Shown here one piece after another: positions 8,713 through 16,185 of a stretch of DNA of 64,000 nt (its first letter is position 1; the number at the start of each line of letters is the position of its first letter). The stretch is from NCBI GenBank assembly GCA_002412925.1, contig DHVZ01000087.1, positions 87,566 to 151,565 of the forward strand. Reading direction: 5' to 3'. The DNA is from Anaerolineales bacterium UBA5195 (GTDB lineage: Bacteria; Chloroflexota; Anaerolineae; Anaerolineales; Villigracilaceae). A model generated the notes under the pieces. The model saw only the letters and a program-made list of their open reading frames with translations, searched no databases and had not been told where the DNA came from. A program made the translations under genes and the position numbers.

Positions 8713-9144
8713 TTATTCATTCTTCGTTCTTTGGCTATAGGCAATATTGCGTTCGCCAGTTGTAGTTTGAGGCAGATTGACTGGCTCAACCGGGTTGTAC
8801 AAGAGCAGCCAGACTACTTTTTCAATAACCGCGGCGAGCAAGGCATAGATCATCATTGCGAAAATGGAAGAGATTTCGAACACTACGCTGCCGGCCGTCG
8901 GTGAGATGATTGACCCGGTAATGGGGAACAGGAACAGATAAGTGAAAGCGTAGATCAGGGAAACAATCGGGATATCGGGATTTGCACCAATGAACATCAG
9001 CCCAATCCGAATTGCTATCAGGGTTTCGAGTACGCCGAATAATAGCCAGATCAATTTAGATGCAGTAAAAGTAATCATGCGTTGTTCTCGTTCCACTTCT
9101 GGTTGTGCCGTTCTTCCATCTGATAATTGATTATCGTTTGACAT
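8713..9144 (-). CDS. YggT-like membrane protein
   Basis: A 143-residue protein with a ~25-residue polar N terminus followed by three to four hydrophobic segments (LIWLLFGVLETLIAIRIGLMFI, LIYAFTYLFLFPITGSI in shortened form, and two more near the end). The pattern of LL..LE.LI..R..L.F and ..Y..T.LFL.PI resembles the YggT family, whose members are small inner-membrane proteins of unclear role. The ATG at 9144 is chosen because GGAAAG lies 10 nt upstream; other starts lie 9 and 54 nt earlier. It sits between CsbD and the two hypothetical genes. Confidence 0.65.
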   Translation of the reverse strand: MSNDNQLSDGRTAQPEVEREQRMITFTASKLIWLLFGVLETLIAIRIGLMFIGANPDIPIVSLIYAFTYLFLFPITGSIISPTAGSVVFEISSIFAMMIYALLAAVIEKVVWLLLYNPVEPVNLPQTTTGERNIAYSQRTKNE

Positions 9145-9364
9145 TTTGACCATTCTTTCCGATTGTTCTTGGTAATTCAGTCTGGTGGTGCTATCCAAAA
9201 CCAGTTTGTTTAGAGGCAGCGGTCATATCTCAACTTATTCGTTGCCTGGATAATCCCGTTGCGTTGGTAATTTATCTTGAAAATATTCATTTCTCCCTTG
9301 CGGTTAGCTTAATATTAATAACAACCCATTCTCAATAAGAAGGGGTTTTGGACCACTTCATCGA

Positions 9365-9604
9365 TTACTTGACGGGGGTGGGCCTGGTTTTGCTTTTTTG
9401 ACTGGACTCGTAGTCGGTCACGCGCTTATCGATTTCATCGGCGGCACGTTCGCGAGTGTAGCCATACTTTTCCTGAAGCAAGCCGGTGAAGACCTCGAAC
9501 TTACCGGCAGCTCGATCCAGATCATCGTCGGTCAGTTTGCCCCACCAGGATTTGGCCTCACCTCGGATTTGTTTCCATTTGCCTTCGAAAACATCCTTGT
9601 TCAT
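9365..9604 (-). CDS. CsbD-like general stress protein
   Basis: A 79-residue full-length CsbD-family protein: FEGKWKQIRGEAK, then GKLTDDDLDRAAGK, then LLQEKYGYTRERAADEI, and a short basic C-terminal tail. These are the usual blocks of the family in the usual order. The ATG at 9604 follows GGAGA; ten codons upstream in frame lie in unit B's terminator region and are not part of the gene. CsbD proteins accumulate under general stress in bacteria, with no known catalytic role. The gene lies directly after unit B and box 1. Confidence 0.9.
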   Translation of the reverse strand: MNKDVFEGKWKQIRGEAKSWWGKLTDDDLDRAAGKFEVFTGLLQEKYGYTRERAADEIDKRVTDYESSQKSKTRPTPVK

Positions 9605-9635
9605 GGTTCGAGTCTCCAGATCATAAAAAAACAAG

Positions 9636-9972
9636 AAAGCTGTCCCAATTTACGCCGGCGCTCGAGACAGCCTTGGTGCACCGGATTTCAAGTTTGTCGA
9701 TCCCGCGCAGAAACCGGGACCATCAGCCAGGTGGCATCATAAAACGCGAATACTGGAGGCCACAAGAGCCAGGGATTGGGCCGCATGCTCAGGCATCTCA
9801 CCCTTACTGATAAAACCATCTGCCTCGGTAGAGAATGCGATTTTCTGATGGGGCGTCCAGATGGCTGACAACAATACTTGTGACCAGCGCGGTCGATTAA
9901 GCCTTTCGGAGTTATTCCAGAGCCGCGCCTGGCGTGCCAAAAAGTAAGCCCAAATTTGCGTAGATTGTAAAA
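9636..9972 (-). other. Unit B: duplicated ~340-nt noncoding unit (candidate RNA)
   Basis: Homologous to unit A (4828-5191), with many substitutions and indels that break any shared reading frame. On the minus strand it starts after structured box 1 and ends in AAGGCTGTC...GGGACAGCTTTCTTG followed by a T-run, a convincing terminator shape just before the CsbD gene. The one long frame here (9737-10003) is not matched in unit A. I interpret it as an independently transcribed RNA or a long CsbD leader with an attenuator; a decayed mobile element is the alternative. Confidence 0.45.
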
Positions 9973-10043
9973 TTATCCTACAATAGGCACCCCCCGGTTG
10001 CATCCATCAACCGGGGGGTATTATCCTCCGCCACTTGGGGGAG
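9973..10043 (-). promoter_or_regulatory. Structured box 1
   Basis: Third copy of the ~72-nt element, with the strongest hairpin: 10-bp perfect arms at 9990-9999 and 10009-10018 around a 9-nt loop holding CATCCATC (plus strand). It is flanked by CTCCGCCACTTGGGGGAG and TTATCCTACAA, shared with the other two copies. It precedes unit B and the CsbD gene on the minus strand. Confidence 0.6.
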
Positions 10044-10079
10044 GGGTGGAGAACAGGGGATCTGGTAGTGCATGGCTAG

Positions 10080-10132
10080 TCCCTGACTGTCTGAACTGGT
10101 ATGCACACCATCACCGATAAGACAGTCAGGGA
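10080..10132 (-). terminator. Long-loop inverted repeat downstream of NO-reductase cluster
   Basis: TCCCTGACTGTCT at 10080-10092 pairs exactly with AGACAGTCAGGGA at 10120-10132, leaving a 27-nt loop. It lies just past the stop of the last gene of the cluster, so a transcript-end role is plausible, though no clean T-run follows. Confidence 0.4.
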
Positions 10133-10158
10133 TGGCTAATACAACATATGGGTGCACC

Positions 10159-10578
10159 TTATTTTGTTACAACTGGAAACTTCAACGGGTACACTCGTCG
10201 CCAGTTACCGAGGGCAAAGGCCAGCAAGCCCGCCGCTTCTAGCAAGCGGGCGACCAGCACGATGCCTGAGAAGGGCAGGATCGGCGAAAACGCTGCAAAC
10301 CAGATACCGCTGTTGACCAGGGCAAACGCTGCCCAACTCCAGCGTTCATCACCACGTGGGGCCTCCTGTGGGAAGCGCGGCAAAATCCAGAAGGCCATGC
10401 CTAACGCGAACTGGGTCATCCAACCCAGAAACATCACATCAATATGCGCCGGGAGCAACGCCCAGACCAGCGGCGCAAAGGGAATGCCTTTATTAGCTAG
10501 CATCAGCGCCCCGAAGGTTGTTCCCAGCGCGAGATAAACCAGGGATAAACGCACGACAAGACGGCTCAAGCGCGGCAT
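10159..10578 (-). CDS. Four-helix heme-copper-oxidase-like membrane protein (paralogue 1)
   Basis: A 139-residue protein with four hydrophobic helices. It contains LLPAHIDVMFLGWMTQFALGMAF in part: the key elements are a His, then LGW.TQ and a WILPRFP ending, which recall CcoN/NnrS-type membrane helices where the His binds heme. The adjacent upstream gene (10580-10984) is a clear paralogue with HLLTFGWLTQ and WMLPKF in the same place. Both follow the quinol NO reductase in the same direction with a 1-bp gap between them, so a role in NO reductase assembly, heme supply or NO response is likely but inferred. Confidence 0.7.
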   Translation of the reverse strand: MPRLSRLVVRLSLVYLALGTTFGALMLANKGIPFAPLVWALLPAHIDVMFLGWMTQFALGMAFWILPRFPQEAPRGDERWSWAAFALVNSGIWFAAFSPILPFSGIVLVARLLEAAGLLAFALGNWRRVYPLKFPVVTK

Positions 10579-10579
10579 C

Positions 10580-10984
10580 TCAGCGGCCTCTCACCCGAAA
10601 CCAGGCTTGGGCAGCAAATGAGACCCCCGCAACCCAATGCAACAGTGCCGCTGCCATAAGCGCTGCGCCGCTCCAGGAAAGCACGTTCGCCCCTTGCAGC
10701 GGCTCAAAGATGGCGCGCAAGATCAGCCCGGCGTTCAGGCTGAGGTAGGTCAGCCAGTTGACCCACTCATAACCACGCGGACGCTCACTGGTGAACTTGG
10801 GCAGCATCCAGATGGCTATGCCGAAAATGAGTTGTGTCAGCCAGCCGAAGGTCAGCAGGTGCAGATAGACGGGAAATAGTCCGCTTTGCGGTGTGCCGGG
10901 GATTTGCTGGTAGATGCCCAAGCCCAGCGCCAGCACGAGTAGTGCCAGCGAAGTTTTGACAAACCAGCGGGTAATGATGGGCAT
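10580..10984 (-). CDS. Four-helix heme-copper-oxidase-like membrane protein (paralogue 2)
   Basis: A 134-residue membrane protein beginning MPIITRWFVKTSLALL, with four helices and the motif YLHLLTFGWLTQ...WMLPKF shared with its downstream neighbour. The start at 10984 overlaps the stop of a possible 35-residue upstream gene as TAATG; GGGAGC lies about 11 nt ahead. The conserved His in the second helix could ligate heme. The pair probably arose by tandem duplication. Function is inferred only from its place beside the NO reductase. Confidence 0.7.
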   Translation of the reverse strand: MPIITRWFVKTSLALLVLALGLGIYQQIPGTPQSGLFPVYLHLLTFGWLTQLIFGIAIWMLPKFTSERPRGYEWVNWLTYLSLNAGLILRAIFEPLQGANVLSWSGAALMAAALLHWVAGVSFAAQAWFRVRGR

Positions 10985-11091
10985 TAACCTTTGCTCCCTT
11001 TGACAATTGAATAAATGGTCAGCCCCAAAAAGAGCAGAATGGCAACTTCGTTGAGCAACCCGCCCCATTGCCGGACGATCTGATTACTCAA
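10984..11091 (-). CDS. Possible 35-residue single-span membrane protein
   Basis: A short frame from a TTG at 11091, with AGGTGA just ahead, to a TAA that overlaps the next ATG (TAATG). It reads ...GGLLNEVAILLFLGLTIYSIVKGSKG, one clear membrane helix flanked by polar ends. It fills the gap between the NO reductase and the two four-helix proteins. Small one-helix subunits are common in oxidase and reductase operons, so it may be real. The non-ATG start and small size keep confidence low. Confidence 0.4.
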   Translation of the reverse strand: MSNQIVRQWGGLLNEVAILLFLGLTIYSIVKGSKG

Positions 11092-11173
11092 CAAATCACC
11101 TGCAATGCGAGTGGCCAGGGAGAGCTGCAGCCGGCTCAGGTGGAGATAGAAGGCGCCTTATAAGTTTTTGCAT

Positions 11174-13462
11174 CTATGCCTCCGCCGGCTTTTTTCGCAT
11201 GGCTAAATAGGTCAATAAAGCAGCTATTAGCATTGGGATCACGCCCGCGACCCCAAAGATCAGGTCGGGGACGATCCGGATCCATTCGATGAATTTGATC
11301 AGACTACCGCCCAGGAAAGCCTGGCTGCGAGCGTGCCAGTACCCATTGTTGACCACATCCACCATTTGCAGCACACCGCCGGGGAAAAGCGTGATCAAAA
11401 CCATCAGTAGAAGCCCGAGGTTGAGCCCCCAGAAGCCAACACGGATGTATTTCTCGATGCCCTCCCATTGCTGATCGTTCAAGACCTGGCGCAGCGCAAA
11501 TGTCAGCAAGGCCATACCAAGCATCCCGAAGACACCCATCAGCGCGGCGTGACCGTGATTGGGGGTCAACATGGTGCCAACTTCATAGTAACTGACGATC
11601 GGCATGTTGATCAGGAAACCAAACACGCCTGCTCCGATAAAATTCCAGAAGCCAACCGCCATCAGGAAATAGAACGTCCATTTGTGGGGCATGGCGATTT
11701 CTTGACCGCACACCTCGCACTTTCCGCGCGTCAGCTTGATGAAATCCCAGGCGTCGAGTGTCAAAAGAGTCAGCGGAACCACCTCGAGGGCAGAAAAAAC
11801 TGCGCTTAACGCCAACGTAATATTCGACTGCCCTGTCCAATACCAGTGGTGCCCCGTGCCGATGATCCCGCTGCCGAGGAACAGGATTGCGTCAAGATAA
11901 ATGACGCGGGCGGCAGTCTTGTGAGAGACGATACCCAGCAGGAAGAAAACAATCGCCACCATCACCGTCGCAAACAATTCAAAGAATCCCTCCACCCACA
12001 GGTGAATGATCCAGAAACGCCAGACATCTACAATAGTGAAATTTGTGGTGCTGGTGAAGAACATGGCAGGCAGGTAGAAGACGGGGATGCCAACGGCCAC
12101 CAGCATGAAAAGCGAAGCGATCTCATTTCGAGCTGGGTCCTCGCGCGCCGGTAAAACAGCGCGGATCAAAAGCACCAGCCAGAAGATGAGGCCAATCGCG
12201 AGCAGGATCTGCCAGAAGCGTCCAAGATCGAGGAACTCCCAACCCTGGTGCCCAAACCAGAACCATAAATTGCCCAGCCAGTTGTTGATACCCAGCATCT
12301 CCCCCAACAGGCTTCCGCCCACAACGATGATCAAGGCCACAAACAGGATATTACCGCCAGCCGCCTGCCATTTGGGTTCCTGTCTGCTGATGGCCGGCGC
12401 CAGGAACAAGGCCCCTGCAACAAAAGCCGTGGCAATCCAAAACAAGGCTAACTGCAAATGCCAGGTTCTGGCCAGGTTGCTGGGAAGCAGTTGCGAGAGA
12501 TCCAGACCATAAAATGAACCGGGGTCGGCGCGGTAGTGAGCAATCAGGGCGCCCAGCATGCCCTGGGCCAGGACCAATACGGCAACAATCAGGAAGTATT
12601 TGATGGTGCCTCTCTGGCTGGCAGTTGCAACTCCTGTCTCGACCGGCTCGGAATGGACATGACCTGTCTTGTCGGCCTTCCAGCCCAGGAAGTCCCATCT
12701 CCCAAAAGCAAACAGAACCAGTGCGATCCCGCCCAGCAATGAGATGATGCTCAAGGCGCTCCACACCAACGTATCGGTAGTGGCGACATTGCCAACCAAA
12801 GTATCATACGGAAAATTGTTTGTGTAAGAGTAAGGCTTGTCAAGACGATTGGCAACCGAGGCCCAGGCCGTCCATGCAAAGAAGGCCGTCAGTTGGCGCA
12901 ATTCCTGTGGATCGCTGATGGCCTCCCTCTGCAAACCGGCATTATTTTCCGGACTGGATAAATACGCTGTCCATTTGACGATCTGATTTTGGAACGAGGC
13001 AGTCTCCGCCACTGTGAAGGTTAACGTATTGGTGGCCGGATCGTAACGATTCTGCTTGAGCAGCTCTGCCACCTGTGCGTTCACTGCAGCCCGTTCGGCA
13101 GATGTCAACGCCTCGGGCGTTTTACCGTACAACTGGCTTGCAATCACGATCGAAGCATCCAGGCCGAGGGTATGCAGGTACTCTGCTGAAAAATCAGGGC
13201 CAAGATACGCGCCGTGCCCCCAGATCGTACCATTTTCCATCAGGCCATACTTCAGGAAGATTTCCTGCCCTGCGCTGATATCGCTGCCCGTGAAAATGGT
13301 CGCCCCATCCGCGCCGACTACTTTATCAGGGATTGGTGGAGCAACCTGGTAGGCATTAACCGTCATCCCAATCAGAATAGAAAAGCCAACGATCATGGAG
13401 AGTAAAACGCCAACGCGCCACCAGGGAGACAACCCTTCTGTTGGAGAATCTTGTTTTGTCAT
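11174..13462 (-). CDS. norZ: Quinol-dependent nitric-oxide reductase (qNOR)
   Basis: A 762-residue heme-copper-oxidase-superfamily protein that reduces 2 NO to N2O with electrons from quinol in the cell membrane. After one N-terminal helix it has a large extracytoplasmic domain (about residues 40-240, with DISAGQEIFLKYG typical of qNOR) and then about 12 helices. Key motifs include HLQLALFW, WVEGFFELFA, IGTGHHWYWTGQ and TPNHGHAALMGVFGMLG, which carry the heme b, heme b3 and FeB histidines and conserved glutamates. The length matches qNOR (about 760) and not cNOR NorB (about 460). GGAGGA precedes the ATG at 13462. A loop pair CEVC near residue 590 is unusual but seen in relatives. The role is likely NO detoxification, as no other denitrification gene is near. 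Confidence 0.93.
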   Translation of the reverse strand: MTKQDSPTEGLSPWWRVGVLLSMIVGFSILIGMTVNAYQVAPPIPDKVVGADGATIFTGSDISAGQEIFLKYGLMENGTIWGHGAYLGPDFSAEYLHTLGLDASIVIASQLYGKTPEALTSAERAAVNAQVAELLKQNRYDPATNTLTFTVAETASFQNQIVKWTAYLSSPENNAGLQREAISDPQELRQLTAFFAWTAWASVANRLDKPYSYTNNFPYDTLVGNVATTDTLVWSALSIISLLGGIALVLFAFGRWDFLGWKADKTGHVHSEPVETGVATASQRGTIKYFLIVAVLVLAQGMLGALIAHYRADPGSFYGLDLSQLLPSNLARTWHLQLALFWIATAFVAGALFLAPAISRQEPKWQAAGGNILFVALIIVVGGSLLGEMLGINNWLGNLWFWFGHQGWEFLDLGRFWQILLAIGLIFWLVLLIRAVLPAREDPARNEIASLFMLVAVGIPVFYLPAMFFTSTTNFTIVDVWRFWIIHLWVEGFFELFATVMVAIVFFLLGIVSHKTAARVIYLDAILFLGSGIIGTGHHWYWTGQSNITLALSAVFSALEVVPLTLLTLDAWDFIKLTRGKCEVCGQEIAMPHKWTFYFLMAVGFWNFIGAGVFGFLINMPIVSYYEVGTMLTPNHGHAALMGVFGMLGMALLTFALRQVLNDQQWEGIEKYIRVGFWGLNLGLLLMVLITLFPGGVLQMVDVVNNGYWHARSQAFLGGSLIKFIEWIRIVPDLIFGVAGVIPMLIAALLTYLAMRKKPAEA

Positions 13463-13563
13463 CACATTCCTCCGGAAAGATCAGAGTATGAAATTGCGCG
13501 GATACCCATCAGCATTTCGAAGCCGTCGCCCCATCCAGTTTATATTTTTGCTCGTCAGGGTAA

Positions 13564-13584
13564 CTATTTTATTTGACAAAATAG
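13564..13584 (-). promoter_or_regulatory. Candidate operator upstream of qNOR
   Basis: CTATTTT-N7-AAAATAG lies about 100 bp ahead of the qNOR start, in AT-rich DNA, and could bind an NO-responsive regulator. No FNR/DNR-type TTGAT-N4-ATCAA site is visible. The rest of the 500-bp stretch (13463-13969) contains only unconvincing open frames on both strands. Confidence 0.3.
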
Positions 13585-13969
13585 ATGCTTACCACAAATA
13601 TATATTAGCACAATCAGCCTCCCCAAAAAAGTCTTTCATTGGCAACTCTGCGCTCATGTTCGGCAGACCGGGTCTTATGCAAATCGGCTCTTCGGGAATC
13701 TCCATGATAGAACCCCGCACGGAAAATCCTAGAGACCCTGCAAATCTCCATACTTGCCTCGGTCTTGATCGTGACTCTGAATGGGATGTAATTACTCGGG
13801 CAGAATCCCCGGCGCAGAGAAACAAGGCTCACCCCCGAATTTAATCCTGCCTCGCTTTAGCCGCGGAATTCACGAGTTTAGATAACTTTGGCCGGCTCAA
13901 TCCTGCGAGTCGGCCAACACGTTTTGCCTTTCAAGACACTTTTCAACCTCAGCGCGGGCTAATTCGCAA

Positions 13970-14176
13970 CTATATCCCCGGCTTCATTATCCGCGTGAAC
14001 AAAGCAGATGCCGTCATCTTGCGGATCTCCCTCTCCCCCACCTGTTCCAACCACTTTTGCAACAAACGATCGCACGAATCAACCGTCCGATCTGACAATC
14101 CCTCAGCGCTTTTGAAGCTGACCAAGCCTTGAATGGCTTTACTGAGAACCAACGAGCCCGACGAGCGCAGGTTCAT
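13970..14176 (-). pseudogene. Tyrosine recombinase (integrase) N-terminal fragment
   Basis: A 68-residue frame from MNLRSSGSLVLSKAIQGLV to a stop after MKPGI. The segment SFKSAEGLSDRTVDSCDRLL and WLEQVGEREIRKMT looks like the SAM-like core-binding N-terminal domain of phage-type integrases (pattern: GLS..T...Y...L..W...G...). The catalytic domain with R-H-R-Y is missing, and the next 100 bp hold no continuation in any frame. It lies next to a tRNA-Met 3' half, as expected for an integrase beside its attachment site. A normal integrase is about 300 residues, so this is a remnant. Confidence 0.6.
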
Positions 14177-14257
14177 CACAAACTCCTCCAGAATGAGAAT
14201 GTCTGCCAACCTATCATCGTCGGGCTAACCCTGGCAGAGCCAGGATAAACAAAAAAC

Positions 14258-14280
14258 CATAGCCCCTGCGGAGCTATGGT
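14258..14280 (-). terminator. Hairpin after the tRNA-Met fragment
   Basis: CCATAGC...GCTATGG with a short loop lies immediately 3' of the tRNA fragment on the minus strand, in the position of a tRNA transcript terminator. Confidence 0.45.
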
Positions 14281-14291
14281 TCATCAAAAGT

Positions 14292-14343
14292 TGCGGGGAC
14301 AGGACTCGAACCTGCGACCTCCGGGTTATGAGCCACCGGCCCA
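14292..14343 (-). pseudogene. 3' half of a tRNA-Met (anticodon CAT), truncated
   Basis: On the minus strand, GGCTCATAACC forms an anticodon loop with CAT, followed by GGAGGTCG, a perfect T-arm (CAGGTTCGAGTCCTG) and TCCCCGCA as the 3' acceptor strand. The 5' acceptor strand, D-arm and the 5' side of the anticodon stem do not follow upstream; homology breaks at the anticodon loop. That is a known crossover site for integrases, so this is probably one attachment-site half of an integrated element. Confidence 0.7.
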
Positions 14344-14371
14344 AATTCGCAACCTTTGACCCTAAAGCTCG

Positions 14372-14422
14372 TGTTTTTGGGGTAGCCCGAGGGTCATAGG
14401 TTCAAGCCAGCCCGACGAGATT
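14372..14422 (+). other. tRNA-3'-end-like fragment
   Basis: GTAGCCCGAGGGTCATAGGT, then TCAAGCCAGCCCGACGAGAT, resembles variable loop, T-arm and acceptor 3' strand of a tRNA, but the T-arm pairing is poor. It may be a second decayed attachment-site piece. The remainder of the 14.2-14.67 kb gap holds nothing else I can support. Confidence 0.25.
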
Positions 14423-14626
14423 AGATCAGCAGTTTTAGGATACTGAAGCCCATTATACTCTCCGGCAACTTTGAACTCAACCCTAGTTTTCATTCTGCCG
14501 CCGGCGATAAATAACCATGAATTCAGCCCCAAATATCACAGCTCCAATGAGCTTGAGGCCGCTTCCTTAAAAAATTTAAGTACAACCATACAACTCAGGA
14601 ATACGTAGAATCCAAACAGTTCTCGT

Positions 14627-14657
14627 TATATTTTCCCCATAAATATGGTAAAATATA
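14627..14657 (+). promoter_or_regulatory. AT-rich operator of the toxin-antitoxin operon
   Basis: TATATTTT and AAAATATA are inverted arms around an inner CCATAAATATGG palindrome, 15 bp ahead of the antitoxin ATG and overlapping likely -10 sequences. RHH antitoxins repress their own operon through such sites. Confidence 0.55.
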
Positions 14658-14671
14658 AATATAGGTGAAAT

Positions 14672-14911
14672 ATGAAAACAACAATTGAAATTCCCGAACC
14701 ACTCTTTCGACAGGCAAAAGCCAAGGCCGCCATGGATGGTCTCACTTTGCGCGATCTTTTCGTACGTGGGCTGCAATTGGCAGTGCAAACCCCATCAACC
14801 ACCACTAAACATCGCGCAACTTTCCCATTGATCCGCGCTGCCAAAAGTGCCCCGCGCCTCACTGATGAACAAATCTACGCGGCCCTGAACACAGATGAAG
14901 GGATCGTCTGA
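14672..14911 (+). CDS. vapB: VapB-type antitoxin (ribbon-helix-helix)
   Basis: A 79-residue protein starting MKTTIEIPEPLFRQAKAKAA, the ribbon-helix-helix strand and first helix typical of DNA-binding antitoxins, with MDGLTLRDLFVRGLQLAV as the second helix in part. The acidic, less structured C terminus (TDEQIYAALNTDEG) would neutralise the toxin. It directly precedes and overlaps the PIN-domain gene by 1 nt (TGATGG), so the two are translationally coupled. It probably represses its own promoter through the palindrome at 14627-14657. Confidence 0.88.
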   Translation: MKTTIEIPEPLFRQAKAKAAMDGLTLRDLFVRGLQLAVQTPSTTTKHRATFPLIRAAKSAPRLTDEQIYAALNTDEGIV

Positions 14912-15339
14912 TGGCTACGCTTTGTGATGTCAATTGCTTGTTGGCTTTTTGTTACGACCGACATATCCACCACTCCAATGCAATAACCTGGCTCGAATCG
15001 CAGGATGAATTGTCTGTGGTAATTTGTCGCATTACCCAGTTGAGCTTGCTTCGGTTACTGACGAATGCAAGCGTGATGGGCAACGATGTTTGCAACTTGG
15101 AACAGGCTTGGATCATTTATGATACCTTGATGGGGGATGAACGGTTTGACTTCTCCACAGAGCCCATGGATTTGGAGCAACACTTGCGCAGGTATACTGT
15201 GGGCGGACGGGTTTCTCCCAAATTGTGGCAGGATGCATATCTGGCCGCCTTTGCACGTGCTGCCAAATACCATTTGGTCACTTTTGATGGAGGCTTTCAG
15301 CAATATGATGGATTACGTTTAACCCTCCTCGGAGCTTAG
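14911..15339 (+). CDS. vapC: VapC-type PIN-domain toxin
   Basis: A 142-residue PIN-domain ribonuclease. The first acidic residue is in CDVNCLL (Asp6), an E-like position lies in the middle (LEQAW), and the last acidic cluster is in LVTFDGGFQQ (FDGGF is the usual VapC C-terminal signature). VapC toxins cut tRNA or rRNA; this one is held by the upstream RHH antitoxin. It is one of only two loci on the plus strand and lies beside integrase and tRNA scars, consistent with transfer. Confidence 0.88.
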   Translation: MATLCDVNCLLAFCYDRHIHHSNAITWLESQDELSVVICRITQLSLLRLLTNASVMGNDVCNLEQAWIIYDTLMGDERFDFSTEPMDLEQHLRRYTVGGRVSPKLWQDAYLAAFARAAKYHLVTFDGGFQQYDGLRLTLLGA

Positions 15340-15532
15340 TTGCTCTATAGTTGACTTTGTTATGGTCAGGAAATAGTAAACCTGTTGTTTGCGGTGTCAG
15401 AGCGCGACATAACAATCCATCTACAGGATGATGTTATCATAACGTTACTACAACAAAATAGCGCGGTGTATAGCTGGAATATGGCTAAAAAATTCGCAGA
15501 CGGAACGTAGGTGCATGGTGTATAGAAAAAAT

Positions 15533-15578
15533 ATAATCGAAGAGAACCGGCTGCAAGATATCGGTTCTCTTCGATTAT
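15533..15578. repeat. Hairpin with 17-bp arms
   Basis: ATAATCGAAGAGAACCG at 15533-15549 is matched by its complement ending at 15578, around a 12-nt loop. It stands directly before a second, GC-rich hairpin at 15582-15609. It may act as a bidirectional terminator between VapC and the leftward genes or mark an element end. Confidence 0.6.
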
Positions 15579-15581
15579 TTT

Positions 15582-15981
15582 AGCGGCCCCGACGGGGTTC
15601 GGGGCCGCTTTGCTAAATTTAAGCCAACTATGATTATTTTGCAATAACGAGTGAATTTTATGCGGGGAAAATGTGATTGTCAAGAATATTCTGACCAATA
15701 TCTACATATTTTCCATCGTATCCAATAAAAAACACACCCGCAAGGTGTGTTTTTTGCTCGTCGGCACCCTGCCCGTTGTTTTTACCATTATTGGCCTCGA
15801 AGGGCTGCTCTAAGAGCAATGGTAAAATTTCCCAATCCTTTGATTCTCCGCAAAAAACAAAGCGATCAGTGGAACTGTTATCGTGGTGGTGTATCATTTC
15901 AGGGGCATATTTCGGTAATTGGTTTTGGTAGGTGCCTTACCTGGATGACTGGCGAGCGGTACTGTGCCGGAGAGAATGGGT
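15582..15981 (+). repeat. Junction repeat, copy 1
   Basis: First of three direct repeats (others in 27323-27770 and 61964-62545). It begins with GCGGCCCCGACGGG, here inside a perfect 11-bp GC hairpin (15582-15609). About 140 bp later comes an AAAAAACACACC/GGTGTGTTTTTT hairpin, then TTTTACCATTATTGG...GCAATGGTAAAA inverted arms, then a 130-bp stretch with AAAACAAAGCGATCAGTGG. Copy 3 matches this last part almost base for base, with mainly transition differences. Small open frames in it show no consistent coding constraint. It fills the gap between VapC and the lipoprotein gene. Confidence 0.7.
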
Positions 15982-16185
15982 AGGATTCATCCCATCGCCA
16001 CCGGTATCTATCAGTGGGACAATCAACTTCACGAATACAAAGACCTATGCTGTCCGCCGGATAATTTGCAACCGCTTGACCACTTTGATGGCAGGTTGCA
16101 TCCCATCACGAATGAGATGTGCCGCAATTTGTACAGCGCCAACGCTGCCCCTGCCCATCCCGACAACATTTGTGGTCGATCGTTA

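Noticed and set aside
9737..10003. 88-codon open frame inside unit B
   Set aside because: The homologous unit A has no matching frame, and indels between the units break it, so conservation is not at protein level.
11174..13462. Nitric-oxide dismutase rather than reductase
   Set aside because: The motifs I can read look like ordinary qNOR; the diagnostic substitutions of dismutases need an alignment I cannot run.
13589..13825. 78-codon open frame upstream of qNOR
   Set aside because: No recognisable motif, no ribosome site at its start, and it spans the likely qNOR promoter region.
15582..15981. Integron attC sites (TTTTACCATT...AATGGTAAAA arms)
   Set aside because: No RYYYAAC/GTTRRRY core sites and no integron integrase; arms and spacing differ from attC.
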